A stretch of 64,000 bases of DNA, from assembly GCA_963966185.1 (NCBI GenBank), contig CAWZYM010000341.1, positions 28,501 through 92,500 of the forward strand. Reading direction: 5' to 3'. A model generated the notes under the pieces. It made no database searches and was not told the origin of the DNA. It saw only the letters and a list, made by a program, of their open reading frames with translations. The translations under genes were made by a program, and so were the position numbers. The DNA comes from Rhabditoides inermis (taxonomy: Eukaryota; Nematoda; Chromadorea; Rhabditida; Rhabditidae). Of this stretch, positions 36,019 to 46,912 are shown piece after piece. Each line of letters opens with the position of its first letter. The stretch's first letter is position 1.

Positions 36019-37759
36019 TAAATCAGCTTTCTATCGCGATGTTCGAAATAAAATGCATCCCGACGGTGGCATCGGCGCAGTTTGCCAAGATGGCGAATTC
36101 ATTCACAACACGCTCGATAAATGCGATATCTTTGCTGACTATTTTGATTCGGTATATCGCAATATCGATGCACCACCTGGTACTGACTTGCCTAAACTCT
36201 CGCATTCACTTGACATGATCGATATTACTTTCCTTGGAGTTCATAAAACTATTTCCAAACTTGATTCTAAATATAACACTTCTCCAGACGGCATAAATAA
36301 TGTGTTTCTAAAACAAACAGTTAATTCCATTTCCGTTCCATTGACGATTCTTTTTGCAATGTCCATGTCTGTCAGAAAAATCCCATCTATTTGGAAAGAA
36401 GCTTGGGTAAAACCATTATTCAAAAAAAGCGCACGTGAATCTGTTTCAAACTACAGGCCGATTTCTCTCACTTGTAGCATTTCCAAAGTAATGGAAAGAA
36501 TCTGTGTTCAGCAGATCACAAAATATTTAGAACAGCATAGCTTACTCTCGGAAAAACAATTTGGTTTCCGCAAAAATCGATCTACTAATGCGCAACTGAT
36601 TGAATGTCATATGAACTGGTGCAAGCATACTTCATCCGATTTTGTTATCGATTGTATTTACTTTGATTCTAAGAAAGCATTTGACACTATAAATCACGAT
36701 CTTCTTTTTAAGAAACTTGACGCTATCGGTATTCGCGGAAACGCGCTTGGCTGGATAATCGAATTTCTCAAAAATCGCAAGCAGTCTATCATGATCGGCT
36801 CAAGGCGTTCTTCACCGCGTGTCGTTAATTGTGGGGTTCCACAAGGCTCATGTCTTGGTCCCCTGTTGTTCAACATTTTCATTGATAACATTCCAGATAA
36901 CCTTCCAAAAGATGTTTATCATGCGCTTTACGCTGATGATCTGAGAATTTCCTATCATTTCAATTATACCAGCACTACTGCTGCAACTACCTTTCAAAAA
37001 GCTATCGACACAGTCGCAGCTTGGTCAGCCACTTGGGGTCTTCAGATATCCACTGAGAAAACACAAATATTGCATATAGGCAAGCGGAATCCAAGGCACA
37101 CTTATACAGCTCACGGCTGCGTTCTCAAACCAATAGATGCTGCCAAAGATCTTGGTATTCTAGTGAATAATAACTTGTTGTTCCGTGATCATCTAAAACA
37201 AATTGTTCAGCAAACTCTCTATTCTATAAATGATTTCCTTCGCACATACAAAACACGAAGCCCCACTCTTCTGATTACTGCGTACACTACCTACTTTCGC
37301 TGTAAACTAGAATATTGTACCGAGCTCTGGAACCCTACTGACGTTGCTTCTGTAAACCTAATCGAAAGCATACAACGCTATTATACTCGACGTGTGTGTC
37401 AGCGTATCGGACGCAACTTATCATACCCCGAACGCCTTCAATTTTTTAATCTTCAATCTCTTGAAAATAGGCGATTCTTAAATGACGTCACTTACATACA
37501 CAAAGTTATTCACTCAAAAACGACTTTAGACTATCATGGGCTTTTCGCAATTATTACAACTCGTACTCGCGGCTCTCATGAATTTAGGATTGTTCCCTCA
37601 TTCGATCACACAGGCCGTACTAGCACTTTTTTAAGCAGAACCTTCGTAATTTGGAACTCCCTTCCTCATGACTTAGTTTCCGTCAACGACCCTTCCGTCT
37701 TCAAATCACAACTCTCTACATTAGATATTATGCCACCTAGCAAATTGCGCAACCTATAG
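36014..37759 (+). pseudogene. LINE ORF2 reverse transcriptase and C-terminal domain, copy 1
   Basis: The frame is open from 36014, with first Met at 36053 (568 residues from there). RT motifs in order: NYRPIS at 123, GFRKNRST at 161, motif A FDSKKAFD at 194 with catalytic Asp195, GVPQGSCLGP at 241, YADD at 273 with Asp275 and Asp276, then a thumb-like stretch. The C-terminal part has YPERLQFFNLQSLENRRF, seen in CR1/Jockey-group ORF2 ends. The residue after the motif A Asp is Ser here but Phe in copy 2; Phe is the more usual. It would reverse-transcribe its own RNA at a nicked target, but endonuclease and upstream parts are missing and the ORF is frameshifted, so it is not expected to be active. 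Confidence 0.85.
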
Positions 37760-37869
37760 AGACCATATTTTCTTGTTTCGTATAACCCCATCCATATCTG
37801 CCGTTTTCCATGTTTTCACTTTTTGTTGCTATGTCGATTTTCTCATGTTATCGGTAATAAATCTATCTA

Positions 37870-39222
37870 GAGGAAGCAGAGAGATACACAACTGAGTGAT
37901 TATATTAACATCAATTGGTATTTTTTAGTGTTTTACATTCAAAAATAAACCTCACAAACCGTTTGTGATTGTCCCGTGAAGTTTTGAAACGTAAATCAAT
38001 ACTCACACCCAACCACCACATTTACACTGCGAAACTCGTATTTTTTTCATAATTTGAATACTAGACCATAATTGAGGACACAGTTGAATGGACATGGTGG
38101 CGGATAAGTCAAATTATTTTCTCCGCTTTACCGTTCCTCAAGTCCACTGACACGATTCACAGAGCATGGGTCTCTAGAAGCGTGTCACGGCAAAAGGGTT
38201 GAATTGAGAGAAAGCAGAGAGATACACAACTGAGTGGTTATATTAACATCAATTGGTATTTTTTTAGTGTTTTACATTCAAAAATAAACCTCACAAACCG
38301 TTTGTGATTGTCCCGTGAAGTTTTGAAACGTAAATCAATACTCACACCCAACCACCACATTTCCACTGCAAAACTCGTATTTCTTCCATAATTTGAAAAC
38401 TAGACCATAATTGAGGACACAGTTGGTTGGACATGGTGGCGGATGAATCAAATTTTTTTCTCCGCTTTACCGTTCCTCAAGTCCACTGACACGATTCACA
38501 GAGCATGGGTCTCCAGAAGCGCGTCACGGCAAAAAGGTTGAATCGAGAGAAAGCAGAGAGATACACAACTGAGTGATTATATTAACAACAATTAATATTT
38601 TTAGTGTTTTACACCCAAAAATAAACTTTACAAACCGTTTGTGATTGTCCCGTAAAGTTTTGAAACGTAAATCAATACTCACACCCAACCACCACATTTA
38701 CACTGCGAAACTCGTATTTCTTCCATAATTTGATTATTAGATCATATTTGAAGACCCAGTTGGATGGACATGGTGGCGGATAAGTCAAATTATTTTCTTC
38801 GCTTTACCGTTCCTAAGTCCACTGACACGATTCACAGAGCATGGGTCTCTAGAAGCATGTCACGGCCAAAGGGTTGAATTGAGAGAAAGCAGAGAGATAC
38901 ACAACTGAATGGTTATATTAACATCAATTGGTATTTTTTTGTGTTTTAAACTCAAAAATAAACCTCACAAACCGTTTGTGATTGTCCCGTAAAGTTTTGA
39001 AACGTAAATCAATACTCACACCCAACCACCACATTTCCACTGCGAAACTCGTATTTCTTCCATAATTTGAATACTAGACCATATTTGAGGACCCAGTTGG
39101 ATGGACATGGTGGCGGATAGGTCAAACTATTTTCTCCGCTTTACCGTTCCTCAAGTCCACTGACACGATTCACAGAGCATGGGTCTCTAGAAGCGCGTCA
39201 CGGCAAAAAGGTTGAAGTGAGA
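37870..39222 (+). repeat. 340-bp satellite block between the two LINE copies, four monomers
   Basis: Right flank of LINE copy 1 and left flank of copy 2. Contains the duplication junction near 38551. Confidence 0.95.
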
Positions 39223-39224
39223 GC

Positions 39225-39590
39225 ATCGAAGTTACTCCCGAACACCAAAAACCTCATTTCATGAGAAATTTCAAAAAAGCAAATTGGGATGTTATTAACA
39301 ATGCTATAGATTCTATTCGATGGACACAAGTTTTTATTGGAAAGACGGTAGAGCAAGCTGCATCTAAGTTTTACGAAATCATAAATGGCATTATTGATTC
39401 AAATATTCCGCTTGTCGCTCCGGCTATCAATCGCCCCCGCTTATTACCTCGTTATCTACAAAAGCTGAAGCGACAGGCAATTAAACTTTCTAAAACAAGA
39501 CCTCACTCCATTGAATCTGATAGATCACAGCGTCGCCTACGTAAAGCAATAACTTCTTGGAATTGCAAGCGAGAGTCTAAACTAAGGTAA
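39225..39590 (+). pseudogene. LINE ORF2 linker fragment, copy 2
   Basis: As in copy 1, with one amino-acid change (Gln for Leu in RSLRRLR, from CTG to CAG near 39530). Terminates at the same TAA. Confidence 0.75.
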
Positions 39591-41331
39591 TAAATCAGCT
39601 TTCTATCGCGATGTTCGAAATAAAATGCATCCCGACGGTGGCATCGGCGCAGTTTGCCAAGATGGCGAATTCATTCACAACACGCTCGATAAATGCGATA
39701 TCTTTGCTGACTATTTTGATTCGGTATATCGCAATATCGATGCACCACCTGGTACTGACTTGCCTAAACTCTCGCATTCACTTGACATGATCGATATTAC
39801 TTTCCTTGGAGTTCATAAAACTATTTCCAAACTTGATTCTAAATATAACACTTCTCCAGACGGCATAAATAATGTGTTTCTAAAACAAACAGTTAATTCC
39901 ATTTCCGTTCCATTGACGATTCTTTTTGCAATGTCCATGTCTGTCAGAAAAATCCCATCTATTTGGAAAGAAGCTTGGGTAAAACCATTATTCAAAAAAA
40001 GCGCACGTGAATCTGTTTCAAACTACAGGCCGATTTCTCTCACTTGTAGCATTTCCAAAGTAATGGAAAGAATCTGTGTTCAGCAGATCACAAAATATTT
40101 AGAACAGCATAGCTTACTCTCGGAAAAGCAATTTGGTTTCCGCAAAAATCGATCTACTAATGCGCAACTGATTGAATGTCATATGAACTGGTGCAAGCAT
40201 ACTTCATCCGATTTTGTTATCGATTGTATTTACTTTGATTTTAAGAAAGCATTTGACACTATAAATCACGATCTTCTTTTTAAGAAACTTGACGCTATCG
40301 GTATTCGCGGAAACGCGCTTGGCTGGATAATCGAATTTCTCAAAAATCGCAAGCAGTCTATCATGATCGGCTCAAGGCGTTCTTCACCGCGTGTCGTTAA
40401 TTGTGGGGTTCCACAAGGCTCATGTCTTGGTCCCCTGTTGTTCAACATTTTCATTGATAACATTCCAGATAACCTTCCAAAAGATGTTTATCATGCGCTT
40501 TACGCTGATGATCTGAGAATTTCCTATCATTTCAATTATACCAGCACTACTGCTGCAACTACCTTTCAAAAAGCTATCGACACAGTCGCAGCTTGGTCAG
40601 CCACTTGGGGTCTTCAGATATCCACTGAGAAAACACAAATATTGCATATAGGCAAGCGGAATCCAAGGCACACTTATACAGCTCACGGCTGCGTTCTCAA
40701 ACCAATAGATGCTGCCAAAGATCTTGGTATTCTAGTGAATAATAACTTGTTGTTCCGTGATCATCTAAAACAAATTGTTCAGCAAACTCTCTATTCTATA
40801 AATGATTTCCTTCGCACATACAAAACACGAAGCCCCACTCTTCTGATTACTGCGTACACTACCTACTTTCGCTGTAAACTAGAATATTGTACCGAGCTCT
40901 GGAACCCTACTGACGTTGCTTCTGTAAACCTAATCGAAAGCATACAACGCTATTATACTCGACGTGTGTGTCAGCGTATCGGACGCAACTTATCATACCC
41001 CGAACGCCTTCAATTTTTTAATCTTCAATCTCTTGAAAATAGGCGATTCTTAAATGACGTCACTTACATACACAAAGTTATTCACTCAAAAACGACTTTA
41101 GACTATCATGGGCTTTTCGCAATTATTACAACTCGTACTCGCGGCTCTCATGAATTTAGGATTGTTCCCTCATTCGATCACACAGGCCGTACTAGCACTT
41201 TTTTAAGCAGAACCTTCGTAATTTGGAACTCCCTTCCTCATGACTTAGTTTCCGTCAACGACCCTTCCGTCTTCAAATCACAACTCTCTACATTAGATAT
41301 TATGCCACCTAGCAAATTGCGCAACCTATAG
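39586..41331 (+). pseudogene. LINE ORF2 reverse transcriptase, copy 2
   Basis: First Met at 39625 (568 residues). Same motifs and positions as copy 1, but motif A reads FDFKKAFD, the common LINE form. A synonymous A/G change lies in the Lys codon before QFGFRK. Otherwise the proteins match, which dates the duplication as very recent. Confidence 0.85.
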
Positions 41332-41441
41332 AGACCATATTTTCTTGTTTCGTATAACCCCATCCATATCTGCCGTTTTCCATGTTTTCACTTTTTGTTG
41401 CTATGTCGATTTTCTCATGTTATCGGTAATAAATCTATCTA

Positions 41442-43266
41442 GAGGAAGCAGAGAGATACACAACTGAGTGATTATATTAACATCAATTGGTATTTTTTAG
41501 TGTTTTACATTCAAAAATAAACCTCACAAACCGTTTGTGATTGTCCCGTGAAGTTTTGAAACGTAAATCAATACTCACACCCAACCACCACATTTACACT
41601 GCGAAACTCGTATTTTTTTCATAATTTGAATACTAGACCATAATTGAGGACACAGTTGAATGGACATGGTGGCGGATAAGTCAAATTATTTTCTCCGCTT
41701 TACCGTTCCTCAAGTCCACTGACACGATTCACAGAGCATGGGTCTCTAGAAGCGTGTCACGGCAAAAGGGTTGAATTGAGAGAAAGCAGAGAGATACACA
41801 ACTGAGTGGTTATATTAACATCAATTGGTATTTTTTTAGTGTTTTACATTCAAAAATAAACCTCACAAACCGTTTGTGATTGTCCCGTGAAGTTTTGAAA
41901 CGTAAATCAATACTCACACCCAACCACCACATTTCCACTGCAAAACTCGTATTTCTTCCATAATTTGAAAACTAGACCATAATTGAGGACACAGTTGGTT
42001 GGACATGGTGGCGGATGAATCAAATTTTTTTCTCCGCTTTACCGTTCCTCAAGTCCACTGACACGATTCACAGAGCATGGGTCTCCAGAAGCGCGTCACG
42101 GCAAAAAGGTTGAATCGAGAGAAAGCAGAGAGATACATAACTGAGTGATTATATTAACATCAATTTATGTTTTTCAGTGTTTTACACTCAAAAATAAACC
42201 TCACAAACTGTTTGTGATTGTCCTGTAAATTTTTGAAACGTTAATCAATACTCACACCCAACCACCACATTTCCACTGCGAAACTCGTATTTCTTCCATA
42301 ATTTGAATACTAGACCATATTTGAGGACCCAGTTGAATGGACATGGTGGCGGTTAAGTCAAATTATTTACTCCGCTTTACCGTTCCTCAAGTCCACTGAC
42401 ACGATTCACAGAGCACGGGTCTCTAGAAGCGCGTCACGGCAAAAAGGTTGAATTGAGAGGAAGCAGAGAGATACACAAGTGAGTGATTATATTAACAACC
42501 ATTGGTATTTTTCAGTGTTTCACACTCAAAAATAAACCTCACAAACCGTTTGTGAGTGTCCCGTAAAGTTTTGAAACGTAAATCAATACTCACACCCAAC
42601 CACCACATTTACACTGCGAAACTCGTTTTTTTTCCATAATTTGAATACTAGACCATACTTGAGGACACAGTTGGATGGACATGGTGGCGGAAAAGTCAAA
42701 TTATTTTCTCCGCTTTACCGTTCCTCAAGTCCACTGACACGATTCACAGAGCATGGGTCTCTAGAAGCGCGTCACGGCAAAAAGGTTGAAGTGAGAGAAA
42801 GCAGAGAGATACACAACTGAGTGATTATATTAACATCAATTGGTATTTTTTAGTGTTTTAGACTCAAAAATAAACCTCACAAACCGTTTGTGATTGTCCC
42901 GTGAAGTTTTGAAACGTAAATCAATACTCACACCCAACCACCACATTTACACTGCGAAACTCGTATTTTTTTCCATAATTTGAATAATAGACCATAATTG
43001 AGGACACAGTTGAATGGACATGGTGGCGGATAAGTCAAATTATTTTCTCCGCTTTAGCGTTCCTCAAGTCAAGTCCACTGACACGATTCACAGAGCATGG
43101 GTCTCTAGAAGCATGTCACGGCAAAAGGGTTGAATTGAGAGAAAGCAGAGAGATACACAACTGAGTGGTTATATTAACATCAATTGGTATTTTTTTAGTG
43201 TTTTACATTCAAAAATAAACCTCACAAACCGTTTGTGATTGTCCCGTGAAGTTTTGAAACGTAAAT
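41442..43266 (+). repeat. 340-bp satellite block, about 5.4 monomers
   Basis: Includes monomers with a TCAAGTC duplication (GTTCCTCAAGTCAAGTCC near 43061) that also occur at 47221, 48911 and 50621. Ends at AACGTAAAT where the Penelope-like element begins. Confidence 0.95.
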
Positions 43267-43355
43267 AATAAACGCAACATAATAATTGCGATAACAAACA
43301 AAACAAAAAAGGGGGTGAGACAGAGAGAAAGACAGAGAGATAAAAGATAAAAGCC

Positions 43356-43409
43356 GTTTCGGGTGTAAAACGCTATACGGCAAAACTTTGTCCCTCCCAC
43401 CCTCGTCAG
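43356..43409 (-). ncRNA. Hammerhead ribozyme-like core in the 3' flank of the Penelope-like element
   Basis: On the element's sense strand CTGACGA (43403-43409) is followed at once by GGGTG, a 32-nt loop, then CACCC and GAAAC (43356-43360). That is the C3-to-A9 box, a 5-bp stem II closing with G-C next to the box, and the GAA box. Many Penelope-like elements are known to carry hammerheads. Against it, the strand expected to pair with ACGGC as stem III (GCCGT, followed by A) lies inside the stem II loop instead of outside, and no good stem I partner was found. It may be decayed, permuted or a coincidence. Confidence 0.4.
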
Positions 43410-43544
43410 TAACGATAGAGAGACGTGTAATTTTTGAATGGATAGTATTGTATATGGTATATAAAAAGAAAGGAAAGAAAACGCGAAATAACTATCATAA
43501 GCAAGCAAGTTACAAGTAATGAGCACAAAACAGTGTGGAGACGC

Positions 43545-43660
43545 TTGAGAATTTGTTTGTGAGTGACTGCGCGAGGCAGTGGGATGGGTGTGGCGTGGCT
43601 ACAGCGTAGTCTGCCGTAGGTCTCCTTGAGGTCACTCGCACTGAGTGTGCAGTGCTGGGT
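43545..43660 (-). other. Structured GC-rich stretch downstream of the ORF
   Basis: Contains nested complementary pairs: GGAGAC with GTCTCC, GAGTGAC with GTCACTC, and CTGC with GCAG. Together they could fold into a branched RNA of about 110 nt. Function unknown. Confidence 0.35.
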
Positions 43661-43704
43661 TTAGTTCAAAGATCAATATTTCCGTTGCGGGCGTTAATCA
43701 CTTT

Positions 43705-46467
43705 TCAATTAAAAAGTTTCAAAAAGGACTCCATTTTTTCAAGATTATATTTTATAGTGAGAGATTTATTCTGCATAACTGCGTATGCAATTTTCATGTT
43801 TATTTCTTGACTGGGAAAACCGTTTCTTATAAATTTATCTCGTAGTTCTTTGATTCTAGACATAAAAGTCTTCGTCTCAGTACAACATCTGTATATTCTC
43901 AGTACTTCTCCATTCAAACAGTTCCACGATATGCTGCGTTTCATGTTTGTATTGTATTTTGGATAGCGGACTATTTCGAACGAGTATTCATCTGTCTTAT
44001 TATAAAGTGAAGTAATTATTTGATTTTTAATGGTTATTTCGAGATCAAGGAAGACTGTTTGTTTATCAGTGGCGCTTGTTTGTTCGAGTGTTAGTGAATT
44101 ATGGTAAATAGACTGAATTTTTGAGATAATGTCATGGTCATTGTGTCTATATAATATCAGTAGATCATCCATGTATCTATATCCTCTTACCTGGTAATGT
44201 TTGAAATTGGGATTTTGTTTCATGAATGTGTATTCCATGTGTGAGAGTGTCAAATCAGCAATGAGAGGAGAAGCATTATTTCCTTGCGGAATGCCGGATA
44301 TCTGTTGATATACATTGTCTCCATAGACAGCAAAGCTGTTTTGGAGGATATACTCAATCATAAATTTGACGTCATCTTTCGTGTAGGTTCTGTTGGTGTT
44401 TCGGGATGAATCATTTTCTTTAGGATTATTGTAAAAGACTTTATTGTAAGTTACGGTGATATAGTTTTTACCACTGTTTTTAAAACATAATTCTATCAGT
44501 TCGAACATGTGTTTCTTAACAACGTCATGTGGAAGATTTGTAAACAGACTGCTGAAATCTGCACAATAGACCAATTTGTTTGAAATGTTATCGATACCCC
44601 TAAGGTCATCGACGACTTCAATGCTGTTATCCACCGACCAGTACGGGGATGACTTTTGTCCATTTCGTTGTCTAATAGTTTCAGAATAGTTTTTGAAATG
44701 ACTTTTCATGTGTTTTAGAATTCTTTGCGTATCTATAGAAATAGCTTTGATACTGCTATTATAAGCGCCTGTGATGAATCTAAATTTTATTGGAGTTTTG
44801 TGCATTTTTGGGATGGCATAAATTTTGGGTAACGCTAGGTCCTTACTTTTGGTTTCGAGGTTGAGGCTTTTTGTGGTAATTTCATGTCTTTTAATAATAG
44901 ATGAATATGTTTCACGGTCGTATATTTTATATGTGGGGTTAGAAGCAATATTTTTTCTCGTTACATGATCAAAACCTAATTCTTTGTTCATGGTTATTAC
45001 GTAAAGTTTTTTGCAAGTAAGTGCAAAATTACCTGCGGCTTTGTCAATGCATGTGATGATGAAGTGTTTTTGAAGTTCTTTTAGTTCTTTATGCAAAGAA
45101 TGCCAATTATTTTCATTAGAATATGGAATGTATTGTTTTCTCAGCTTTATTTTAAATTGTGAGAGTATTGAATTTGTGACAAGATTTTCAATGTTTTTAT
45201 GGAGTTGATATTTGTTAGCAATAAGTTTGCAGAATCGGTTTAGTGTAGTTTCAACCTCAGTTTGGATATCATTTATTGTGTACCTTTTTTGTTCTCTGAA
45301 TTTTGTTCCTTGTTCCATAAGGTTTCGTAGTTTTGGATTCTCGATTATGTTTAGATTTCCAGTTACTATATGATTGTGATGAGAATTAATGAAGTTTTTA
45401 TAAGTTGTTTTACATTCACATTCACTTTCAATGATGTTAGAAATCATATCGTTGTTCAATTCTTTTAAAAATGAGTTGTAATTTGCTATTTTATGGAATA
45501 TAGAAAGTTCGTTCTCGTATGTTATTCTTACTTGTTGTATTTTACTTCCAACTAGCGTATTAGTTTCTTTAATGCATTTATTAATAATTTTTGATAGATT
45601 AATATTTTCCATAAATTGGCCATAGTATCTTATTTTAACGTAGTGATAGTTGACGGGCTTATGTATAGTATTTTCTTTTTTGTAATTTGTGAGAAAATTG
45701 CAAACCATTGCAAATATTTTTCTTTTGACGTATGGTGATAGTAGATTGAAGTCTAAGTTATTGATCATGTAGTTTGTTAGCGTTTCTACTGAATGTTTGG
45801 ATAAGCATCTGTAATATTTGTAGAGATCTGTTCTTTCAAGTGATTCTATATTTGTAAGCAATTCTTGTATAGATTTTGTGTTTTTACCCTTTTTAAGTGA
45901 TCTTCTCTTTTTACCTCTTCTTTTCTTTGTTTCGAATTGAATATTTTGACTGTAAAATGGATGATTTTTAATCTTTCCAAGAGTTAAATTGTTTGAAATA
46001 TTTCCAAAAGATTTTATTTGATCATTTAGACCAAATGGGTATGCTGATATTAATGTTTTAATCCAATATAGTTCTTTCGAAAGTCTAATTTGAGTGTTAC
46101 TATTTTCTTCATGATTGTCAAGAATTTCTATCGTGAAGTCTTCTGGGTTGTGGTCGTTTGCTTGGAAATGATTACTTATGTAAGTATTGTATTTATCGTT
46201 TTTGAAGGAATTTCTGTGTTTTGACATTCTTTGTTTCAGTGTTGTGCTAGTTTCGCCAACATACTGGATTTTACATTTGTTGCATGTAATAAGATAGATT
46301 AGGCACGTTGAAGAACAATTAGCATCACCGTATTTCATAGTAGGATGCGTAAATCCTGTTTGACTGCTTTTTGTTGTGTTTGCGAATTTTAGTTTGGGGC
46401 AGATAACGCACTGTTTTATAGTACAGCGTATTCCATTAGCTGTGGTTGAGGTGGGTATAATGGCCAT
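43705..46467 (-). CDS. GIY-YIG endonuclease / reverse transcriptase of Penelope-like element (920 aa)
   Basis: Expected role: nick target DNA and reverse-transcribe the element's RNA. The N terminus has cysteine pairs (C20/C23, C51/C55, C62/C65) around a GIY-YIG domain: IYLITC at 57-62, YVGET at 69-73, R80 and HR at 84-85, and KELYWIK at 131-137 with the probable catalytic Glu132. A basic stretch at 181-195 (KKRRGKKRRSLKK) could be a nuclear signal. Residues 196-430 match nothing I recognise. The RT part has LPKIYAIPKMHK ending at 557, CADFSSLFTNLP with Asp637, GIPQGNNASP at 725-734, RYMDD with Asp767/Asp768, then FLDLEI. No stop or frameshift interrupts it. The start ATG has A at -3 and G at +4. 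All visible catalytic positions are kept, so it may be young or active. An overlapping 97-codon frame (46416-46709) in another register covers its leader and start. Confidence 0.9.
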   Translation of the reverse strand: MAIIPTSTTANGIRCTIKQCVICPKLKFANTTKSSQTGFTHPTMKYGDANCSSTCLIYLITCNKCKIQYVGETSTTLKQRMSKHRNSFKNDKYNTYISNHFQANDHNPEDFTIEILDNHEENSNTQIRLSKELYWIKTLISAYPFGLNDQIKSFGNISNNLTLGKIKNHPFYSQNIQFETKKRRGKKRRSLKKGKNTKSIQELLTNIESLERTDLYKYYRCLSKHSVETLTNYMINNLDFNLLSPYVKRKIFAMVCNFLTNYKKENTIHKPVNYHYVKIRYYGQFMENINLSKIINKCIKETNTLVGSKIQQVRITYENELSIFHKIANYNSFLKELNNDMISNIIESECECKTTYKNFINSHHNHIVTGNLNIIENPKLRNLMEQGTKFREQKRYTINDIQTEVETTLNRFCKLIANKYQLHKNIENLVTNSILSQFKIKLRKQYIPYSNENNWHSLHKELKELQKHFIITCIDKAAGNFALTCKKLYVITMNKELGFDHVTRKNIASNPTYKIYDRETYSSIIKRHEITTKSLNLETKSKDLALPKIYAIPKMHKTPIKFRFITGAYNSSIKAISIDTQRILKHMKSHFKNYSETIRQRNGQKSSPYWSVDNSIEVVDDLRGIDNISNKLVYCADFSSLFTNLPHDVVKKHMFELIELCFKNSGKNYITVTYNKVFYNNPKENDSSRNTNRTYTKDDVKFMIEYILQNSFAVYGDNVYQQISGIPQGNNASPLIADLTLSHMEYTFMKQNPNFKHYQVRGYRYMDDLLILYRHNDHDIISKIQSIYHNSLTLEQTSATDKQTVFLDLEITIKNQIITSLYNKTDEYSFEIVRYPKYNTNMKRSISWNCLNGEVLRIYRCCTETKTFMSRIKELRDKFIRNGFPSQEINMKIAYAVMQNKSLTIKYNLEKMESFLKLFN

Positions 46468-46912
46468 TTTTGACTTCCCTTCCCTCCGGCATTTGATATT
46501 GTTATTTTGATAGTAAGCGAATTGGGTGGTTGGGGTGTTCGGTGTTTAGTGGCCACCGAGCCGGAAGTAAGTGGGTGCACTGTGGTGACAGAGTATATTT
46601 GTTGGTGAAGTGATGAATAATAAGTATTGGTCGGACTGGGTATCCCTGTCCCCTCATCACGGTAGGCGTCAGGACACACCACTGTGCGGTAAGGTACCGT
46701 CCTGATCATTAATCCTCATCATGATGAAGGCGATTTTTTAAATTCCGAGGTTGAATCCTCGTGGTATTTTACTTAATAATGGATGTCTTGGATAGGTTGT
46801 AAGCTCAATCAATGTAAATTTTATTTAGCCATTGTTGGTGATAATTGTTGATCAGCGCGGATGAAAGGCGAGTTTGTTATTCTAGCGTTAGTTGAATACA
46901 TTGTGACTGTTC
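46468..46912 (-). other. 5' flank / leader of the Penelope-like element
   Basis: AT-rich outer part and GC-richer part near the ORF. Holds a hairpin CGAGG/CCTCG around 46746-46761 and a GGAC-A-GGG-ATA-CCC-A-GTCC hairpin near 46632-46650 preceded on the minus strand by GTGATGAG. No promoter motif can be assigned from sequence alone. Confidence 0.5.

Larger units (their letters stand above)
35651..37869 (+). mobile_element. 5'-truncated CR1/Jockey-like LINE, copy 1 (2,219 bp)
   Basis: Insertion in the satellite at AAGTGAGA|G, ending TCGGTAATAAATCTATCTA before GAGGAAGCAGAG. A 3-bp GAG on both sides could be the target duplication. The open frame runs from the satellite junction, so the first ORF and endonuclease are missing, the usual outcome of incomplete reverse transcription. 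No poly(A) tail is present, which is consistent with CR1-like rather than L1-like elements. Confidence 0.85.
39223..41441 (+). mobile_element. 5'-truncated CR1/Jockey-like LINE, copy 2 (2,219 bp)
   Basis: Same ends, same satellite junctions and same frameshift as copy 1 at a 3,572-bp offset. This is a duplicate of one insertion, not a second insertion event. Confidence 0.85.
34980..42123 (+). repeat. 3,572-bp tandem duplication containing the LINE
   Basis: Copy 1 runs about 34980-38551 and copy 2 about 38552-42123. Satellite flanks, insertion junctions and LINE sequence repeat with a constant 3,572-bp offset (for example TAACAACAAT at 35011 and 38583). I noticed only three differences within the LINE. 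Junctions lie in satellite, as expected for unequal exchange after insertion. Confidence 0.95.
43267..46912 (-). mobile_element. Penelope-like element with N-terminal GIY-YIG (Naiad-type), near complete
   Basis: A 3,646-bp unique block carrying one long minus-strand ORF, about 445 bp of 5' flank (46468-46912) and about 438 bp of 3' flank (43267-43704). Penelope-like elements usually carry GIY-YIG at the C terminus; here it precedes the RT, the domain order described for the Naiad/Chlamys clade. I see no long terminal repeat-like copy at both ends, so the element may be trimmed at one or both. The satellite on its two sides overlaps: 42749-43266 and 46913-47426 are near-identical, giving direct flanking repeats of about 515 bp. 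The 3' flank carries a hammerhead-like motif. Terminal boundaries are set by where satellite stops. Confidence 0.85.

Noticed and set aside
35651..41441. Two direct copies of the LINE taken as LTRs of one large retrotransposon
   Set aside because: The copies contain RT coding sequence, and the satellite around them is duplicated with them, so this is a tandem duplication.
46632..46665. Second hammerhead in the 5' flank of the Penelope-like element (GTGATGAG plus a hairpin)
   Set aside because: The essential first C of CTGATGA is G and no GAAA box follows the hairpin.
46416..46709. 97-codon minus-strand frame overlapping the start of the Penelope ORF
   Set aside because: Different register, no recognisable motif, and it covers the probable leader; kept only as a note because some relatives might use an upstream frame.
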